A stretch of 64,000 nt of DNA from Acidovorax sp. A1169 (GCF_030704685.1 NZ_JAUZDX010000023.1:1-64000); one strand, 5' to 3'; counted from the stretch's first letter, positions 18,186-27,798 are shown. The notes: generated by a model not told the origin, from the letters alone. Numbers and translations are program-made.

Positions 18186-18812
18186 TCAGGATAACGCCTG
18201 GTCGAGCACGCCGCGTGCGCCCGAGCGCGAGCTCACCGCCTGGTACCAGCGCTCCAGGTGCGGCCGGGCAGCCCTCTCCTGGGGCAGGCCCCACCAGCGG
18301 TGGATCTCGCAGCCCACCGGGATGTCGGCCATGGTGAAGCGCTCGCCAGCCAGGAAGGGTTGGCGCGCCAGGTGCGCGTCCAGCAGGTCCAACAGGGGAT
18401 CGGTGGCCGCCACCGATGCGGCGATCAGCGCGTCATTGCGCTGCGCGGCCGGCGTGCGTATCCACTGGATGAAGGCATCGCGCCCCGCCGGGTTCAGCGT
18501 GGTCTGCTGCCAGTCCATCCACTGCTCGGCCGCAAAGCGCGTGGCGATGTCCTCGGGGTAGAGCTCGCCCGGCGCGTTCCGGGCGCACAGATAGCGCACG
18601 ATGGGGTTCGACTCCCACAGCACCACGCCCGTGTCCTCGTCCTCGATCAGCGGCACTAGGCCGTTGGGGTTCAGGGACAGGTAGTGCGCTTCGCGCACGA
18701 TGCCGAACTGCCCACCCGCATCGGTGCGCTGCAGGCTGATGCCGAGCTCCTGCGCGGCCCAGACCACCTTGCGGACGTTGATGGACGACAGCCGTCCCCA
18801 CAGGCGCAGCAC
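18186..18812 (-). CDS. Glutathione S-transferase family protein
   Basis: Cytoplasmic protein of about 208 residues. The N-terminal thioredoxin-fold domain begins LRLWGRLSSINVRKV with the expected serine (SSINVRK), the glutathione-binding motif is NPNGLVPLIEDEDTGVVLWESNPI with the Glu-Ser pair, and the C-terminal helical domain ends in PHLERWYQAV. The GTG start at 18812 overlaps the end of the aminotransferase gene by a few bases. Substrate unknown. Confidence 0.9.
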   Translation of the reverse strand: MLRLWGRLSSINVRKVVWAAQELGISLQRTDAGGQFGIVREAHYLSLNPNGLVPLIEDEDTGVVLWESNPIVRYLCARNAPGELYPEDIATRFAAEQWMDWQQTTLNPAGRDAFIQWIRTPAAQRNDALIAASVAATDPLLDLLDAHLARQPFLAGERFTMADIPVGCEIHRWWGLPQERAARPHLERWYQAVSSRSGARGVLDQALS

Positions 18813-18817
18813 GGTGC

Positions 18818-20029
18818 TCAGCCCTGTGCCCGGTGGTCGCGGATGGCCGCTGCCAGCGCCGCGATGCCGGTGGCGATCTGCTCGGCCGTGGAGGTCACGA
18901 ACGACAGGCGCAGCGTGCGGTGGTCGGCATCGTCGGCGTAGAAGGCGGCGCCGGGCACGAAGGCCACGTTGCGCTCCACGGCCTTGGGCAGCAGTTCGAT
19001 GGCGCTCATGCCTTCGGGCAGACGCACCCACAGGAACATGCCGCCGTCGGGCTTGTTCCATTCGACGGACAGGCCCTGCATCTCCTTGTCCAGCGCGGTC
19101 AGCATCGCGTCGCGCTGCTGCTTGTAGAGCGCGCGGATGGTGGGCACATGGCGCTCCAGAAAGCCGTCCTTCATCACCTCGGCCACCATGCGCTGGTTGT
19201 AGCCGGGGGTGTGCAGGTCGGCTGCCTGCTTGGCCTGCAGCAGCTTGGGGTAGACGGCCTTGGGCGCCACCAGGTAACCCAGGCGCAGGCCCGGGGCCAG
19301 CACCTTGGAGAATGAGCCCATGTAGATGCAGCCGTCGGGGTTGCGCGCAGTCAGCGGTGCGGGCGGCGGGCCGTCGAACCACAGGTCGCCATAGGGGTTG
19401 TCTTCCACCAGCGGCAGGTTCAGCTCGGCGGCCTTGGCCACCAGCTCGGCGCGGCGCGCATCGCTCATGGTGCGGCCCGTGGGGTTCTGGAAGTTGGGCA
19501 GCACGTACAGGAAGCGCGCCTTGTCGGCGCCCGTGCCGACCCTGGCCACCAGGTCATCGATGCGCACACCCTGCTCGTCGCTGGCCACCGCCACCACCTT
19601 GGGCTCCATGGGTGTGAAGGCCTGGAGGGCGCCCAGGTAGGTCGGCGTTTCCACCAGCACGCGGCTGTCGGTGTCGATCAGCACCTTGGCGATCAGGTCC
19701 AGACCCTGCTGCGAGCCGGTGGTGATCAGCACCTGCTCCGGGTCCACGTCCCACGGCAGAAAGGCGGCGATGGCTTCGCGCAGCGGTGCAAAGCCTTCGC
19801 TCGATGCGTACTGCAGCGCCGAAGGGCCGTCGTTGGCCAGCACGGCGGCCGAGGCGGCGGCAAAGGCTTCGACCGGGAAGGTCTTGGGCGAGGGCAGGCC
19901 GCCGGCCAGGCTGATGATGCCGGGCTTTTCCGTGACCTTGAGGATTTCGCGGATGACCGAGGGATTCATGCGCTCGGCACGGCGCGCCAGGGTCCAGGGG
20001 CTGGTGTGGGGAAGGTCGTTCAGTTTCAC
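18818..20029 (-). CDS. PLP-dependent aminotransferase (class I/II, 2-aminoadipate aminotransferase-like)
   Basis: Fold-type I aminotransferase of 403 residues. The signature ISLAGGLPSPKTFP (about residue 35), LPNFQNPTGRTMS (about residue 180) and the PLP lysine in GSFSKVLAPGLRLGY (about residue 240) match the LysN/KAT-type group. It stands alone as an aminotransferase, without the GntR domain found in the gene at 22126. It is coupled to the glutathione S-transferase gene downstream. Confidence 0.9.
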   Translation of the reverse strand: MKLNDLPHTSPWTLARRAERMNPSVIREILKVTEKPGIISLAGGLPSPKTFPVEAFAAASAAVLANDGPSALQYASSEGFAPLREAIAAFLPWDVDPEQVLITTGSQQGLDLIAKVLIDTDSRVLVETPTYLGALQAFTPMEPKVVAVASDEQGVRIDDLVARVGTGADKARFLYVLPNFQNPTGRTMSDARRAELVAKAAELNLPLVEDNPYGDLWFDGPPPAPLTARNPDGCIYMGSFSKVLAPGLRLGYLVAPKAVYPKLLQAKQAADLHTPGYNQRMVAEVMKDGFLERHVPTIRALYKQQRDAMLTALDKEMQGLSVEWNKPDGGMFLWVRLPEGMSAIELLPKAVERNVAFVPGAAFYADDADHRTLRLSFVTSTAEQIATGIAALAAAIRDHRAQG

Positions 20030-20108
20030 TCTCGTTCTCCTGCGGTGGTCCTAAGAACCGGTTGCAAAGTCATCAGAAAAAATGGTGTCTCACGGCGCCC
20101 TGGTGCCT

Positions 20109-20438
20109 TCAGTCCACGATGAACAGCGTGGCACCCAAGGGGGCGGTGGAGCGGTGCGGTTCCGCATTGTCCGCCACCTGGTAGCTCATGCCGGGAGTCA
20201 ACGTGAACTGGCGGCCATCCTGCAACTCGGTGTGCAGCTCGCCGGACAGACACAGCAGCACATGGCCCTTGCTGCACCAGTGGTCCGACACATAGCCGGG
20301 GGTGTACTCCACCTTGCGCACGCGCAACGCGCCGTACTGCAGCGTCTGCCAGAAGGCCTGGCCGGCCTGGGCGCTCTTTTCGACGCGCTCGACCTGGCTC
20401 CAGTCGGTGGCGGCGAAGGGGATGTCGTTCATTCTCAT
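20109..20438 (-). CDS. DHCW-motif cupin protein
   Basis: Single-domain cupin of 109 residues. The sequence VSDHWCSKGHVLLCLSGELHTEL shows the DHxC motif that names this small family, where the usual cupin HxH pair is altered. GMSYQVADNAEPHRS is the second cupin motif. Start at 20438 gives an ATGA overlap with the DMT transporter gene upstream, so the two are coupled. Function unknown. Confidence 0.85.
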   Translation of the reverse strand: MRMNDIPFAATDWSQVERVEKSAQAGQAFWQTLQYGALRVRKVEYTPGYVSDHWCSKGHVLLCLSGELHTELQDGRQFTLTPGMSYQVADNAEPHRSTAPLGATLFIVD

Positions 20439-21400
20439 GGGCTTGGGTCCTTCAAGGGCGCAAGGGGGCCGGGCGGTGTTGCGGGTGCGTGCGGGGCGGC
20501 CTGATGCACGGGCATGCGCTTGCCCAGGAACACCGTGGCGATCACGGCCAGGGCAAACCCGACCGTGGTGAGGTCCAGGTGCTCGCCCAGCAGCGGCACC
20601 GCGAACAGCAGGCTCAGAAACGGCTGGATCAGCTGGATCTGGCTGACCCGCACGGCACCCAGCGCCAGCGCGCGGTACCAGGCGAAAAAGCCGATCCACA
20701 TCGAGAACAGGGCCACATAGGCAAACCCCACCCAGCTCATGGTGCCGATGGCCGACGGAATGGCCGGCGCGAACCACCAGGTCACAGGCAGCGTCAGCGG
20801 CAGGGCACAGGCCAGCACCCAGCAGATCACCTGCTCGGCTCCCAGGCTGGGTGTCAGCCGTGCGCCGCCGATGTAGCCCAGTGCACCTGTTGTCATGGCG
20901 ATGATGAGGTAGAGGTTGGCCGCGCCCAGGTAGAAGCCCCCGGCGCGCCATGCCATGAAGGCCAGCACCAGCCCACTGCCCAGTACGGCGCAGGCCCAGA
21001 AGCCTGCCGACGGGCGTTGCCGGAACCACAGGGCGCCGAGCACGGCCGTGGACAGCGGCAGCAGTGCGGTGACCACGGCCCCATGCGTGCTGGGCACATG
21101 CCGCAGCGCCAGCGCAAGGAACAGCGGAAAGCCGATGATGACGCCAAAGGCCGTGACGCCCAGAACGGGCCATTGCGATGGCACGGGAATGCGCAGGCGC
21201 CCGCGCGCCTGTTGCCAGCCCAGGTAGACCAGGGACAGCAGCCCGGCCACGGCAGCCCGGCCGAAGGTGACGAACCAGGGGGACAGTTGTGGTGCATCGA
21301 CGGGGCCGACGGCCAGGCGTGTCATCGGCAGCGTGGCGGCGAACAAGGTGACGCCCACTAGGCCCCAGATCAGGGCTTCGCGTTCTTGTGTATCGGTCAT
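20435..21400 (-). CDS. DMT-superfamily transporter (two EamA domains)
   Basis: Integral membrane protein of about 321 residues with ten predicted helices in two EamA repeats (first around LAVGPVDAPQLSPWFVTFGRAAVAG, second around WVGFAYVALFSMWIGFFAWY). The ATG at 21400 overlaps the stop of the LysE-type gene (ATGA). It is probably an exporter of amino acids or other metabolites; the substrate is not visible. Confidence 0.9.
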   Translation of the reverse strand: MTDTQEREALIWGLVGVTLFAATLPMTRLAVGPVDAPQLSPWFVTFGRAAVAGLLSLVYLGWQQARGRLRIPVPSQWPVLGVTAFGVIIGFPLFLALALRHVPSTHGAVVTALLPLSTAVLGALWFRQRPSAGFWACAVLGSGLVLAFMAWRAGGFYLGAANLYLIIAMTTGALGYIGGARLTPSLGAEQVICWVLACALPLTLPVTWWFAPAIPSAIGTMSWVGFAYVALFSMWIGFFAWYRALALGAVRVSQIQLIQPFLSLLFAVPLLGEHLDLTTVGFALAVIATVFLGKRMPVHQAAPHAPATPPGPLAPLKDPSP

Positions 21401-22011
21401 AGCGTGAGCATCCACAGGGCCGTGGCCACCAGCACCAGGGCCAGCAGCCGGTTGAACCACAGCAGGCGCACGCCCTGCGACAACCACTGGCGCAGCAGCG
21501 AGCCCACCAGGGCGTAGACGAAATTGCTTGTGAAGGCGAACACCATCATCACGCCGCAGATGATGGCCAGGCGCTCACCGGGGTTGGCCGAGGGCTGGCC
21601 CGCGGCATTCACCACCCAGCCCGCGCTGAGCGTGAGAGCCAGCATCCAGGCCTTGATGTTCACGAACTGCAGGCCCACGCCCTGCCAGAAGGTGACGGAG
21701 AGGCGGGAGCTGTCCACGTCCGAGAGCTGGCCGGCGCGGCTGAGCTTCCAGGCCAGCCAGAGCATGTAGGCCACGCCCAGCAGCGTCACGGCCATGCGCA
21801 GGGCCGGCACGCCGGTGATCAGGGCGCCCAGGCCCAGGCCGCTCACCAGCATCAGCAAGGTCCAGCCCGTGGGCACAGCCAGGCAGAAGTTGAGCGCCCG
21901 GCGCAGCCCCAGATTGGCCGCGAGCGCGGTGGACAGGGTGGTGTTGGGCCCCGGCGAAAAACTCATCGCGGTGCAGAAGACCAGCAGGGCAGTGAGTTCG
22001 GCGGCGGTCAT
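21397..22011 (-). CDS. LysE-family amino-acid exporter (second copy)
   Basis: Inner-membrane exporter of 204 residues, with the family motif SFSPGPNTTLSTALAANLG at residues 17-35 and GLQFVNIKAWMLALTLS about residue 110. It is the first gene of a coupled set of three (LysE, EamA, cupin) read away from the MocR regulator. The shared intergenic region with operator-like repeats suggests MocR control of this exporter. Confidence 0.92.
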   Translation of the reverse strand: MTAAELTALLVFCTAMSFSPGPNTTLSTALAANLGLRRALNFCLAVPTGWTLLMLVSGLGLGALITGVPALRMAVTLLGVAYMLWLAWKLSRAGQLSDVDSSRLSVTFWQGVGLQFVNIKAWMLALTLSAGWVVNAAGQPSANPGERLAIICGVMMVFAFTSNFVYALVGSLLRQWLSQGVRLLWFNRLLALVLVATALWMLTL

Positions 22012-22069
22012 GGGGCGGTGTTTGGAATCGTGGGCTTGTCAGCGTCTGGCCTTCACTGTAATCTTCTGC

Positions 22070-22120
22070 ACCAATACACAACCAGTACAGTACAGCAGCG
22101 CAGTTCGTGATCTGTATTGG
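22070..22120. promoter_or_regulatory. Candidate MocR operator between LysE exporter and MocR regulator
   Basis: The divergent spacer contains ACCAATACA (22070-22078) and ACCAGTACA (22081-22089), a direct repeat at an 11-base step, about one helical turn. CCAATACA (22071-22078) is also repeated exactly in inverted orientation as TGTATTGG (22113-22120). MocR/PdxR regulators are known to bind direct repeats in divergent promoters next to their own gene, so this is a good operator candidate. Confidence 0.5.
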
Positions 22121-22125
22121 CTGCC

Positions 22126-23625
22126 ATGGCAGTACACAGGCCTCGTGAGGATTCCCGCATGCTGATGAAGACCACCACCCAGTCGCTCACCGAGCAGCTT
22201 TCGGCGCGCTTTGGCGAGCGCATCCGCAACCGGCTGCTGGCGCCGGGCGCGCGCCTGCCCTCGGTGCGCCAGTGCGCGCTGCAGCACAGCGTGAGCCCCT
22301 CGACCGTGGTGGCCGCCTACGACCAGTTGCTGGCCCAGGGGCTGGTGGAGGCGCGCAAGAACCGGGGCTTCTTCGTGCGCGAGCTGGCCCCCGTGGGGGC
22401 CGATGCGCCGGCCACCGTGGATGCGGTCGCCATGGAGGCTGCGGGTGGCAACTGGACCACGGCCCACTGGTTCGCTGCGCGCGGCGCAGGGCGTGGCTCG
22501 CCGCCGGTGAACGCCACGGCGCTGATCCGGGGCATGTTCCACAAGATCAGCGACAAGCCCCAGCCCGGCATGGGGGTGCTGCCGCCGCAGTGGCTCGAAT
22601 CCACCTTCATGCCCGCGGCGGTGCGCAAGGTCACCAGCACCCGGGCGCTGCAGGAATACTCGCTGCAGTACGGCGAGCCGCTGGGCGACAGCGGGCTGCG
22701 CCGCCTGCTGGTCAAGAAACTGGCCCAACTGAGCGTGCACACCGCGGCCGAGAACATCATCACCACCGTGGGCGCCACGCATGCGCTCGACATCGTGAGC
22801 CGCACGCTGCTGCGCCCGGGCGATCCGGTGATGGTGGAGGAGCCCGGCTGGGCCGTGGAGTTCGCGCGCCTGGCGGCCCTGGGCATGCATATCCTGCCGG
22901 TGCCGCGCCGCGCCGACGGGCCCGACTTGGAGGTGATGGCCCGCTACTGTGAGGTGCACAAGCCCAAGCTCTACGTGAGCGTGAGCGTGTTCCACAACCC
23001 CACGGGCTACTGCCTCTCGCCGGGCAGCGCGCACCGCATCCTGCAACTGGCCAACCAGCACAATTTCCACATCGTCGAGGACGACACCTACAGCCATATC
23101 GCGCCCGAACATGCCACGCGGCTGACGGCGCTCGACGGCCTGCAGCGCACCATCTACGTGAGCGGCTTTGCCAAGATCCTCGCGCCCAACTGGCGCATCG
23201 GCTTCCTGGCCGCTCCGCCGGCCCTGGTCGAGCAACTGCTCGATACCAAGCTGCTGGCCACGCTGACCACGCCCGCGCTGCTGGAGAAGGCCCTGGCGCT
23301 GTGCATCGAGCAGGGGCAACTGCGCCGCCATGCCGAGCGCATCCGCACCCGGCTCGATGCCGCGCGCTCGCGCAGTGTCAAGCTGGCGCTCAGTGCAGGT
23401 TGCACCTTCGCAGCCGACCCGGCGGGCCTGTTCGGCTGGGTGGATACCGGGGTGGACACCGATGCGCTGTCGCAGCGCATGCTGGACGAGGGCTATCTGC
23501 TGGCCCCGGGCGCGTTGTTCCACGCCGAGCGCAAGCCCAGCACCCTCATGCGCATCAACTTCGCGACCACGCAGGACGCCACCTTCTGGCGCACCTTCGA
23601 GCGCATCGTCCGGCAAAGCCGCTGA
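22126..23625 (+). CDS. MocR-type regulator: GntR winged helix fused to class I aminotransferase
   Basis: Protein of about 500 residues. The N-terminal GntR-type winged helix (LSARFGERIRNRLLAPGARLPSVRQCA, then SPSTVVAAYDQLLAQGLVEARK) is followed by an aminotransferase-fold effector domain with the PLP lysine in VSGFAKILAPNWRIGF and the HNPTGYCLSPGSAHRI motif. MocR proteins sense PLP-bound amino compounds. The ATG at 22126 fits the spacing from the operator repeats, but an ATG at 22159 would also keep the whole winged helix. It is divergent from the LysE-EamA-cupin genes and probably regulates them. Confidence 0.9.
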   Translation: MAVHRPREDSRMLMKTTTQSLTEQLSARFGERIRNRLLAPGARLPSVRQCALQHSVSPSTVVAAYDQLLAQGLVEARKNRGFFVRELAPVGADAPATVDAVAMEAAGGNWTTAHWFAARGAGRGSPPVNATALIRGMFHKISDKPQPGMGVLPPQWLESTFMPAAVRKVTSTRALQEYSLQYGEPLGDSGLRRLLVKKLAQLSVHTAAENIITTVGATHALDIVSRTLLRPGDPVMVEEPGWAVEFARLAALGMHILPVPRRADGPDLEVMARYCEVHKPKLYVSVSVFHNPTGYCLSPGSAHRILQLANQHNFHIVEDDTYSHIAPEHATRLTALDGLQRTIYVSGFAKILAPNWRIGFLAAPPALVEQLLDTKLLATLTTPALLEKALALCIEQGQLRRHAERIRTRLDAARSRSVKLALSAGCTFAADPAGLFGWVDTGVDTDALSQRMLDEGYLLAPGALFHAERKPSTLMRINFATTQDATFWRTFERIVRQSR

Positions 23626-23687
23626 CCGCGCGGGCGCCGTCACCTTCGCTGCCTACAATGGCCTTTTGATCTGATCGCAAGGGAACC

Positions 23688-25187
23688 ATGGACCTACAAG
23701 GACGCTGGGCCGCAATGACCGATGGCCTGCAGTCCATGGTGCAGTTCTTTCCCGGCGGGCATGAGGGGCTGCTGACCACCATCTCCGTGGCCTGGAGCCT
23801 GTACATCGCCGTGCTGGCGGTGTGGATCATTCTGCAAAAGCGCGCCCCGGTCTCCACCCTGAGCTGGATCCTGTCGATGGCGCTGCTGCCCTTCGTGGGC
23901 TACGTGGTCTATTACTTCTTCGGCCCGCAGCGGCTGCGCAAGCAGCGTTTGAAGCGCATGCGCAGCCAGTCGGCGCTGTATGCCCATGCCGACTTTGCCA
24001 GCCTGCGCGGCACGGCGGCCGCCGCACCCCAGGCCCTGCGGCAACTGGTGCTGCTGGGCGAGGCCAGCTGTGACCTGCGCGTCTCCACCGCCATCCAGGT
24101 GGACCTGCTGGTCGACGGGGCCGAGGCCTTTGGCGCGATCTTCGACGCCATCCGTGCCGCGCGCCACCATGTGCACCTGGAGTACTACATCTTCGAGCCC
24201 GATGGCATTGGCACGGCCCTGCGCGACCTGCTGGTGGACAAGGCGCGAGAGGGCGTGATCGTGCGGCTGCTGGTCGATGCCCTGGGCTCCAAGCGGCTGG
24301 ATCGGCGCTTCCTGGCACCGCTGCAGGAGGCGGGCGTGCAGGTGGCCTTCTTCCATGCATCGCGCATCGGGCGCCGATTGCGGCCGGTGATCAACTTCCG
24401 CACCCATCGCAAGATCGTGGTCTGCGACGGCCGCATCGGCTTCACGGGCGGCATCAACATCACCGACGAGGAAGACCAGCGTGCCCGGCGCGATGCCTAC
24501 CACGACGTGCACCTGCGCATCGAGGGCGGGGCCGTGCGCCTGCTGCAGATGACCTTCATGGAGGACTGGGTCTACACCACGGGCGAGGGCCCCGAGGCCG
24601 TGGCGCGCGAGAGCCGGCAACTGCTGCCCGCCACCGACCCCGGCGACCATCCGGTGCAGATCCTCACCTCGGGCCCGGACAATGCCAACGAGGCCATCCA
24701 CCGCATGTACGTGGCGGCCATCCACATGGCGGCAGACCGGGTCTGGCTCACCACGCCGTATTTCGTGCCCGGCGAGCCCGCGCTCATGGCACTGACCAGC
24801 GCGGCGCTGCGCGGGGTGGACGTGCGCATTCTCGTGCCCCGGCGCAGCGATTCCTTCGTGGTGAGTGCGGCGGCGCGCTCCTACTTCGACGAGCTGATTG
24901 CCGCCGGCGTCAAGGTCTGGGAGTACACGGCCGGCATGCTGCACTCCAAGACCATGCTGGTGGACGACAACTGCGCCTTCATCGGCACCGCCAATTTCGA
25001 CAACCGCAGCTTCCGGCTCAATTTCGAGGTCTGCGCCGTGGTGTACGGGCCGGCACTGGCGCTGCCCTTGGCCCGGCAATTCGAGATGGACCTGCGCAGC
25101 TCCAGCGCCGTGCAGGCGCGCCGCCGCCAGGCCTTCGTGCCGCGCCTGGGCGATGCCGCAGCCCGTCTGTTCTCGCCGCTGCTGTAG
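23688..25187 (+). CDS. cls: Cardiolipin synthase
   Basis: Inner-membrane phospholipase-D-family enzyme of 499 residues that joins two phosphatidylglycerols to form cardiolipin. Two N-terminal membrane helices (about residues 25-45 and 55-75) are followed by two HKD motifs: THRKIVVCDGRIGFTGG (about residue 237) and LHSKTMLVDDNCAFIGTANFD (about residue 418). Length and domain order match ClsA-type enzymes. AAGGGAACC forms the ribosome site before the ATG. It stands alone, converging with the HDOD gene. Confidence 0.95.
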   Translation: MDLQGRWAAMTDGLQSMVQFFPGGHEGLLTTISVAWSLYIAVLAVWIILQKRAPVSTLSWILSMALLPFVGYVVYYFFGPQRLRKQRLKRMRSQSALYAHADFASLRGTAAAAPQALRQLVLLGEASCDLRVSTAIQVDLLVDGAEAFGAIFDAIRAARHHVHLEYYIFEPDGIGTALRDLLVDKAREGVIVRLLVDALGSKRLDRRFLAPLQEAGVQVAFFHASRIGRRLRPVINFRTHRKIVVCDGRIGFTGGINITDEEDQRARRDAYHDVHLRIEGGAVRLLQMTFMEDWVYTTGEGPEAVARESRQLLPATDPGDHPVQILTSGPDNANEAIHRMYVAAIHMAADRVWLTTPYFVPGEPALMALTSAALRGVDVRILVPRRSDSFVVSAAARSYFDELIAAGVKVWEYTAGMLHSKTMLVDDNCAFIGTANFDNRSFRLNFEVCAVVYGPALALPLARQFEMDLRSSSAVQARRRQAFVPRLGDAAARLFSPLL

Positions 25188-25202
25188 TCCCGCAGGGGGC
25201 TG

Positions 25203-26435
25203 CTACCGCTGTACCTCGATGTCGGATAGCACACGCAGCAGGCCGCGGTTGACTTCTTCGAGGTCCATCTCCTGCGTCTCGCACAGGTGGCGGATGGCGC
25301 TCGCATCGCCCGTCTCCAGTGCGCAGGCCATCTGCAGGCTGGCGGCATAGGGGCCTGTGCGCAGCACGGTGGCATCGTAGATGCGCTCGGACAGAGGGAT
25401 GCGGTGCAGGATGGTGCCCAGGGGCTCCTGCATCAGCTCGTCGATCTGCGAAAGCAGGCCGCACAGGTAGATCTCGCGGCGCAGGTCGTTCTCCACACCG
25501 GCGTTGAGCAGCTGCGTCATGAGCTTGGCGCGCAGCACCATGGATTCGCGCACGGGCAGCATGTTGGGGTCGGTGTTGGCGTAGGGCAACTGGTCGGACA
25601 GCCAGCGCTTGATGGAGCCATAGCCCATCATCACCAGCCCCCGGCGCAGCGAGTCGATGCCGGTGCGCAGGCCGAGGGCCGCCGAGTTGGTGTAGACCAT
25701 GAAGCGGTAGGCCAGCAGCGGGTCCTCGCCCATGATGTCCTCGAACGTCTCCAGCGACTGCTCGGCATCGATGGCCTTCTGCAGCTTGGCGATCACGGCG
25801 TGCGAGGGCTGCTGCGGCGTGTGCCGCAGGGTGTAGAGCACGTCTTCCGTGGGCCAGCCGGCCAGGGCCAGGGCGTTGTGCTTGTCCAGGCAGTGCTCCA
25901 TGAGGGCACGGCTGGGGATGTTCTCGTACATCTGGCCGGCCAGGATGGGGCTCACGGCCCGAGCCGGCGCCTTGGCCGGCGGGCTGCCGGGCCGTGGGTT
26001 GGCCTGCAGGGCGGCCACCGCGTCGGCCGGGGTCAGGCTCAGCAGGCTGTTGTCGAAGCACTGGGCCACGGCGGGCTCGGGCAGCTTGCCGATGTCGCCG
26101 CGCCACACCAGCTTGAGGCCGCGCTGATGTGCGGCTTTCACGAGGGCATAGATGCCCGAATCCTGCAGCCAGTCGCCACGCACCTCGATCCACGGGGCGC
26201 CCCGGGGCGCATGTTCGAGCATGTCGGCCAGCACCTGGTGGGTCTGGGGCGACAGCAGCAGGGGTGGCGAACTTGCCGACCACAGCTCCTGCAGCGTGCG
26301 CAACAGGTGGCCGGTGTCCACCATGCTGGCGGGAGATTCGTTCTGAACGTACAGCTGGATGGCTGCAAGCTTGCGGGCGCGATTCCACAGGGGACGGTAC
26401 CCCAGGATCAGGCTGCCGAGGACGGATTGGACCAT
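25203..26435 (-). CDS. HDOD-domain signalling protein with degenerate EAL-like N-terminus (YuxH-like)
   Basis: Cytoplasmic protein of 410 residues. The C-terminal HDOD domain (about residues 200-400) contains FEDIMGEDPLLAYRFMVYTNSAALG and SLRRGLVMMGYGSIKRWL, typical of the family. The N-terminal half begins LGYRPLWNRARKLAAIQLYV, which aligns by eye with the start of YuxH-type EAL domains but lacks recognisable EAL catalytic residues. It lies directly downstream of flgL on the same strand, 75 bases away. A motility or chemotaxis signalling role is suggested only by position. Confidence 0.85.
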   Translation of the reverse strand: MVQSVLGSLILGYRPLWNRARKLAAIQLYVQNESPASMVDTGHLLRTLQELWSASSPPLLLSPQTHQVLADMLEHAPRGAPWIEVRGDWLQDSGIYALVKAAHQRGLKLVWRGDIGKLPEPAVAQCFDNSLLSLTPADAVAALQANPRPGSPPAKAPARAVSPILAGQMYENIPSRALMEHCLDKHNALALAGWPTEDVLYTLRHTPQQPSHAVIAKLQKAIDAEQSLETFEDIMGEDPLLAYRFMVYTNSAALGLRTGIDSLRRGLVMMGYGSIKRWLSDQLPYANTDPNMLPVRESMVLRAKLMTQLLNAGVENDLRREIYLCGLLSQIDELMQEPLGTILHRIPLSERIYDATVLRTGPYAASLQMACALETGDASAIRHLCETQEMDLEEVNRGLLRVLSDIEVQR

Positions 26436-26510
26436 GGGCTCTCAGGCGTTGTCTCGTAGGGGCCTGTCCCCCCGGTCCGGCAAGGACATTGCGGCGTGGG
26501 CAGGCCTGCT

Positions 26511-27770
26511 TTAACTGATGAAGTTGAACAGGGACAGTTTCTGAACCGTAGCATAGGACTTGAGTGCTGCCTCGTAGCCCACCTGCTGGTTCTGGAAGTC
26601 CGAAATGCCCTTGATCATATCCAGATCCTCTGCCCGGGAGCGGTCGCCTTCGAGCTGGATCGAGCGCTTTTCCTGGTCGCCCGTGATGCGGTCGGCGCGG
26701 TTGAGCAACTCGCCCGAGTAACTGCGCATGTTGCTGATGCGGTCCAGGCCGATGTCGATGTTGGTCAAGGCCTGTCCGACAGCCTGGGTCGCGGCGTTGC
26801 TGTTGGGCGCTGCCCGGATGTCGCGGATCGCACTGTCCAGTGTGCTGAACACGCTGGCGGTGGGCTGCAGCGTGATGGCGTCGCCATTGGCTGGCGCACC
26901 GGTGATGTCGAAGGTCAGACCCGGCACACCCGTCACCGAGATGGTCACGGGCTTGTCGGTCGGATAGTCGGGCACCACGACGGGGGCCGACACCACGCCA
27001 GTGGTGGTGTTGGTGATGGTGTAGGTAGCCGTGCTGGTGCCGACCGTGGCGCCTGGGCCCACCGCGCTGAAAGCGATGGAGTAGTTGTCTCCGGTCACCA
27101 GGCTCAGGTTGGTCGGCTTGACGCCGGTGGTGGTCAACTGCTGGTTGTTGTTGACGGTTGCCGGGTTCACCTGCACGTTGTAGGCCCCGTCGCGCTGGGG
27201 CTCAAACATGAAGGCGAATTCACCGTCCAGCGTGTTCGGGATCGACACACCGGTGCTGCCCGACTGTCCGGGCTGCCCGTTGAACAGGTAGTCCGGCGAG
27301 GTGGACTGCGGGCCCAGAAATGGTGCCAGCGCACTGCCCAGCGCACCCAGCAGGGGAATGCCGTTGGTGTCCTTGCGGTTGGCCACTTCCTGCAGCTGCT
27401 CGCGGATGCCCTGCAACTGGTTGGCGATGGTGGCGCGGTCGCTGCTGGTGAGGGCCGGACTGCCGGCACTGACCATCAGTTCGCGGGCACTCTGCACCAG
27501 CCCGATGGCATCGCCCAGCGAGGACTCGGCCTGCGCGATGGCATTGCGCTGGGTTTCCAGGGCGCGCTGCTCGGTCTGGATGCGGGTGATGCGGGTGAGT
27601 GCGCGTTCGGCCTGCGCGGCCGAAACCGGATCGTCGCTGGCGCGCACGACGCGCTTGCCAGAGGTCAAATTCTCCTGCAGGTTGGACAGGTTGGTCTGGC
27701 GCGCGCCCAGGTTGCGCAGCGCGTTGTCGTACATGTTGGCGGTGCCAAGGCGGTAAAGGGTATTGCTCAT
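26511..27770 (-). CDS. flgL: Flagellar hook-filament junction protein FlgL
   Basis: Hook-associated protein 3 of 419 residues, which caps the junction between hook and filament. The flagellin-like N-terminal helix domain (NTLYRLGTANMYDNALRNLG, and QTNLSNLQENLTSGKRV) and C-terminal helices ending SYATVQKLSLFNFIS are conserved. The middle is Thr/Val-rich beta structure. It follows flgK by 28 bases and ends the flgB-to-flgL operon. Confidence 0.95.
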   Translation of the reverse strand: MSNTLYRLGTANMYDNALRNLGARQTNLSNLQENLTSGKRVVRASDDPVSAAQAERALTRITRIQTEQRALETQRNAIAQAESSLGDAIGLVQSARELMVSAGSPALTSSDRATIANQLQGIREQLQEVANRKDTNGIPLLGALGSALAPFLGPQSTSPDYLFNGQPGQSGSTGVSIPNTLDGEFAFMFEPQRDGAYNVQVNPATVNNNQQLTTTGVKPTNLSLVTGDNYSIAFSAVGPGATVGTSTATYTITNTTTGVVSAPVVVPDYPTDKPVTISVTGVPGLTFDITGAPANGDAITLQPTASVFSTLDSAIRDIRAAPNSNAATQAVGQALTNIDIGLDRISNMRSYSGELLNRADRITGDQEKRSIQLEGDRSRAEDLDMIKGISDFQNQQVGYEAALKSYATVQKLSLFNFIS

Positions 27771-27798
27771 GTCGAACTCCTGGACCTGTTCTCAAACA

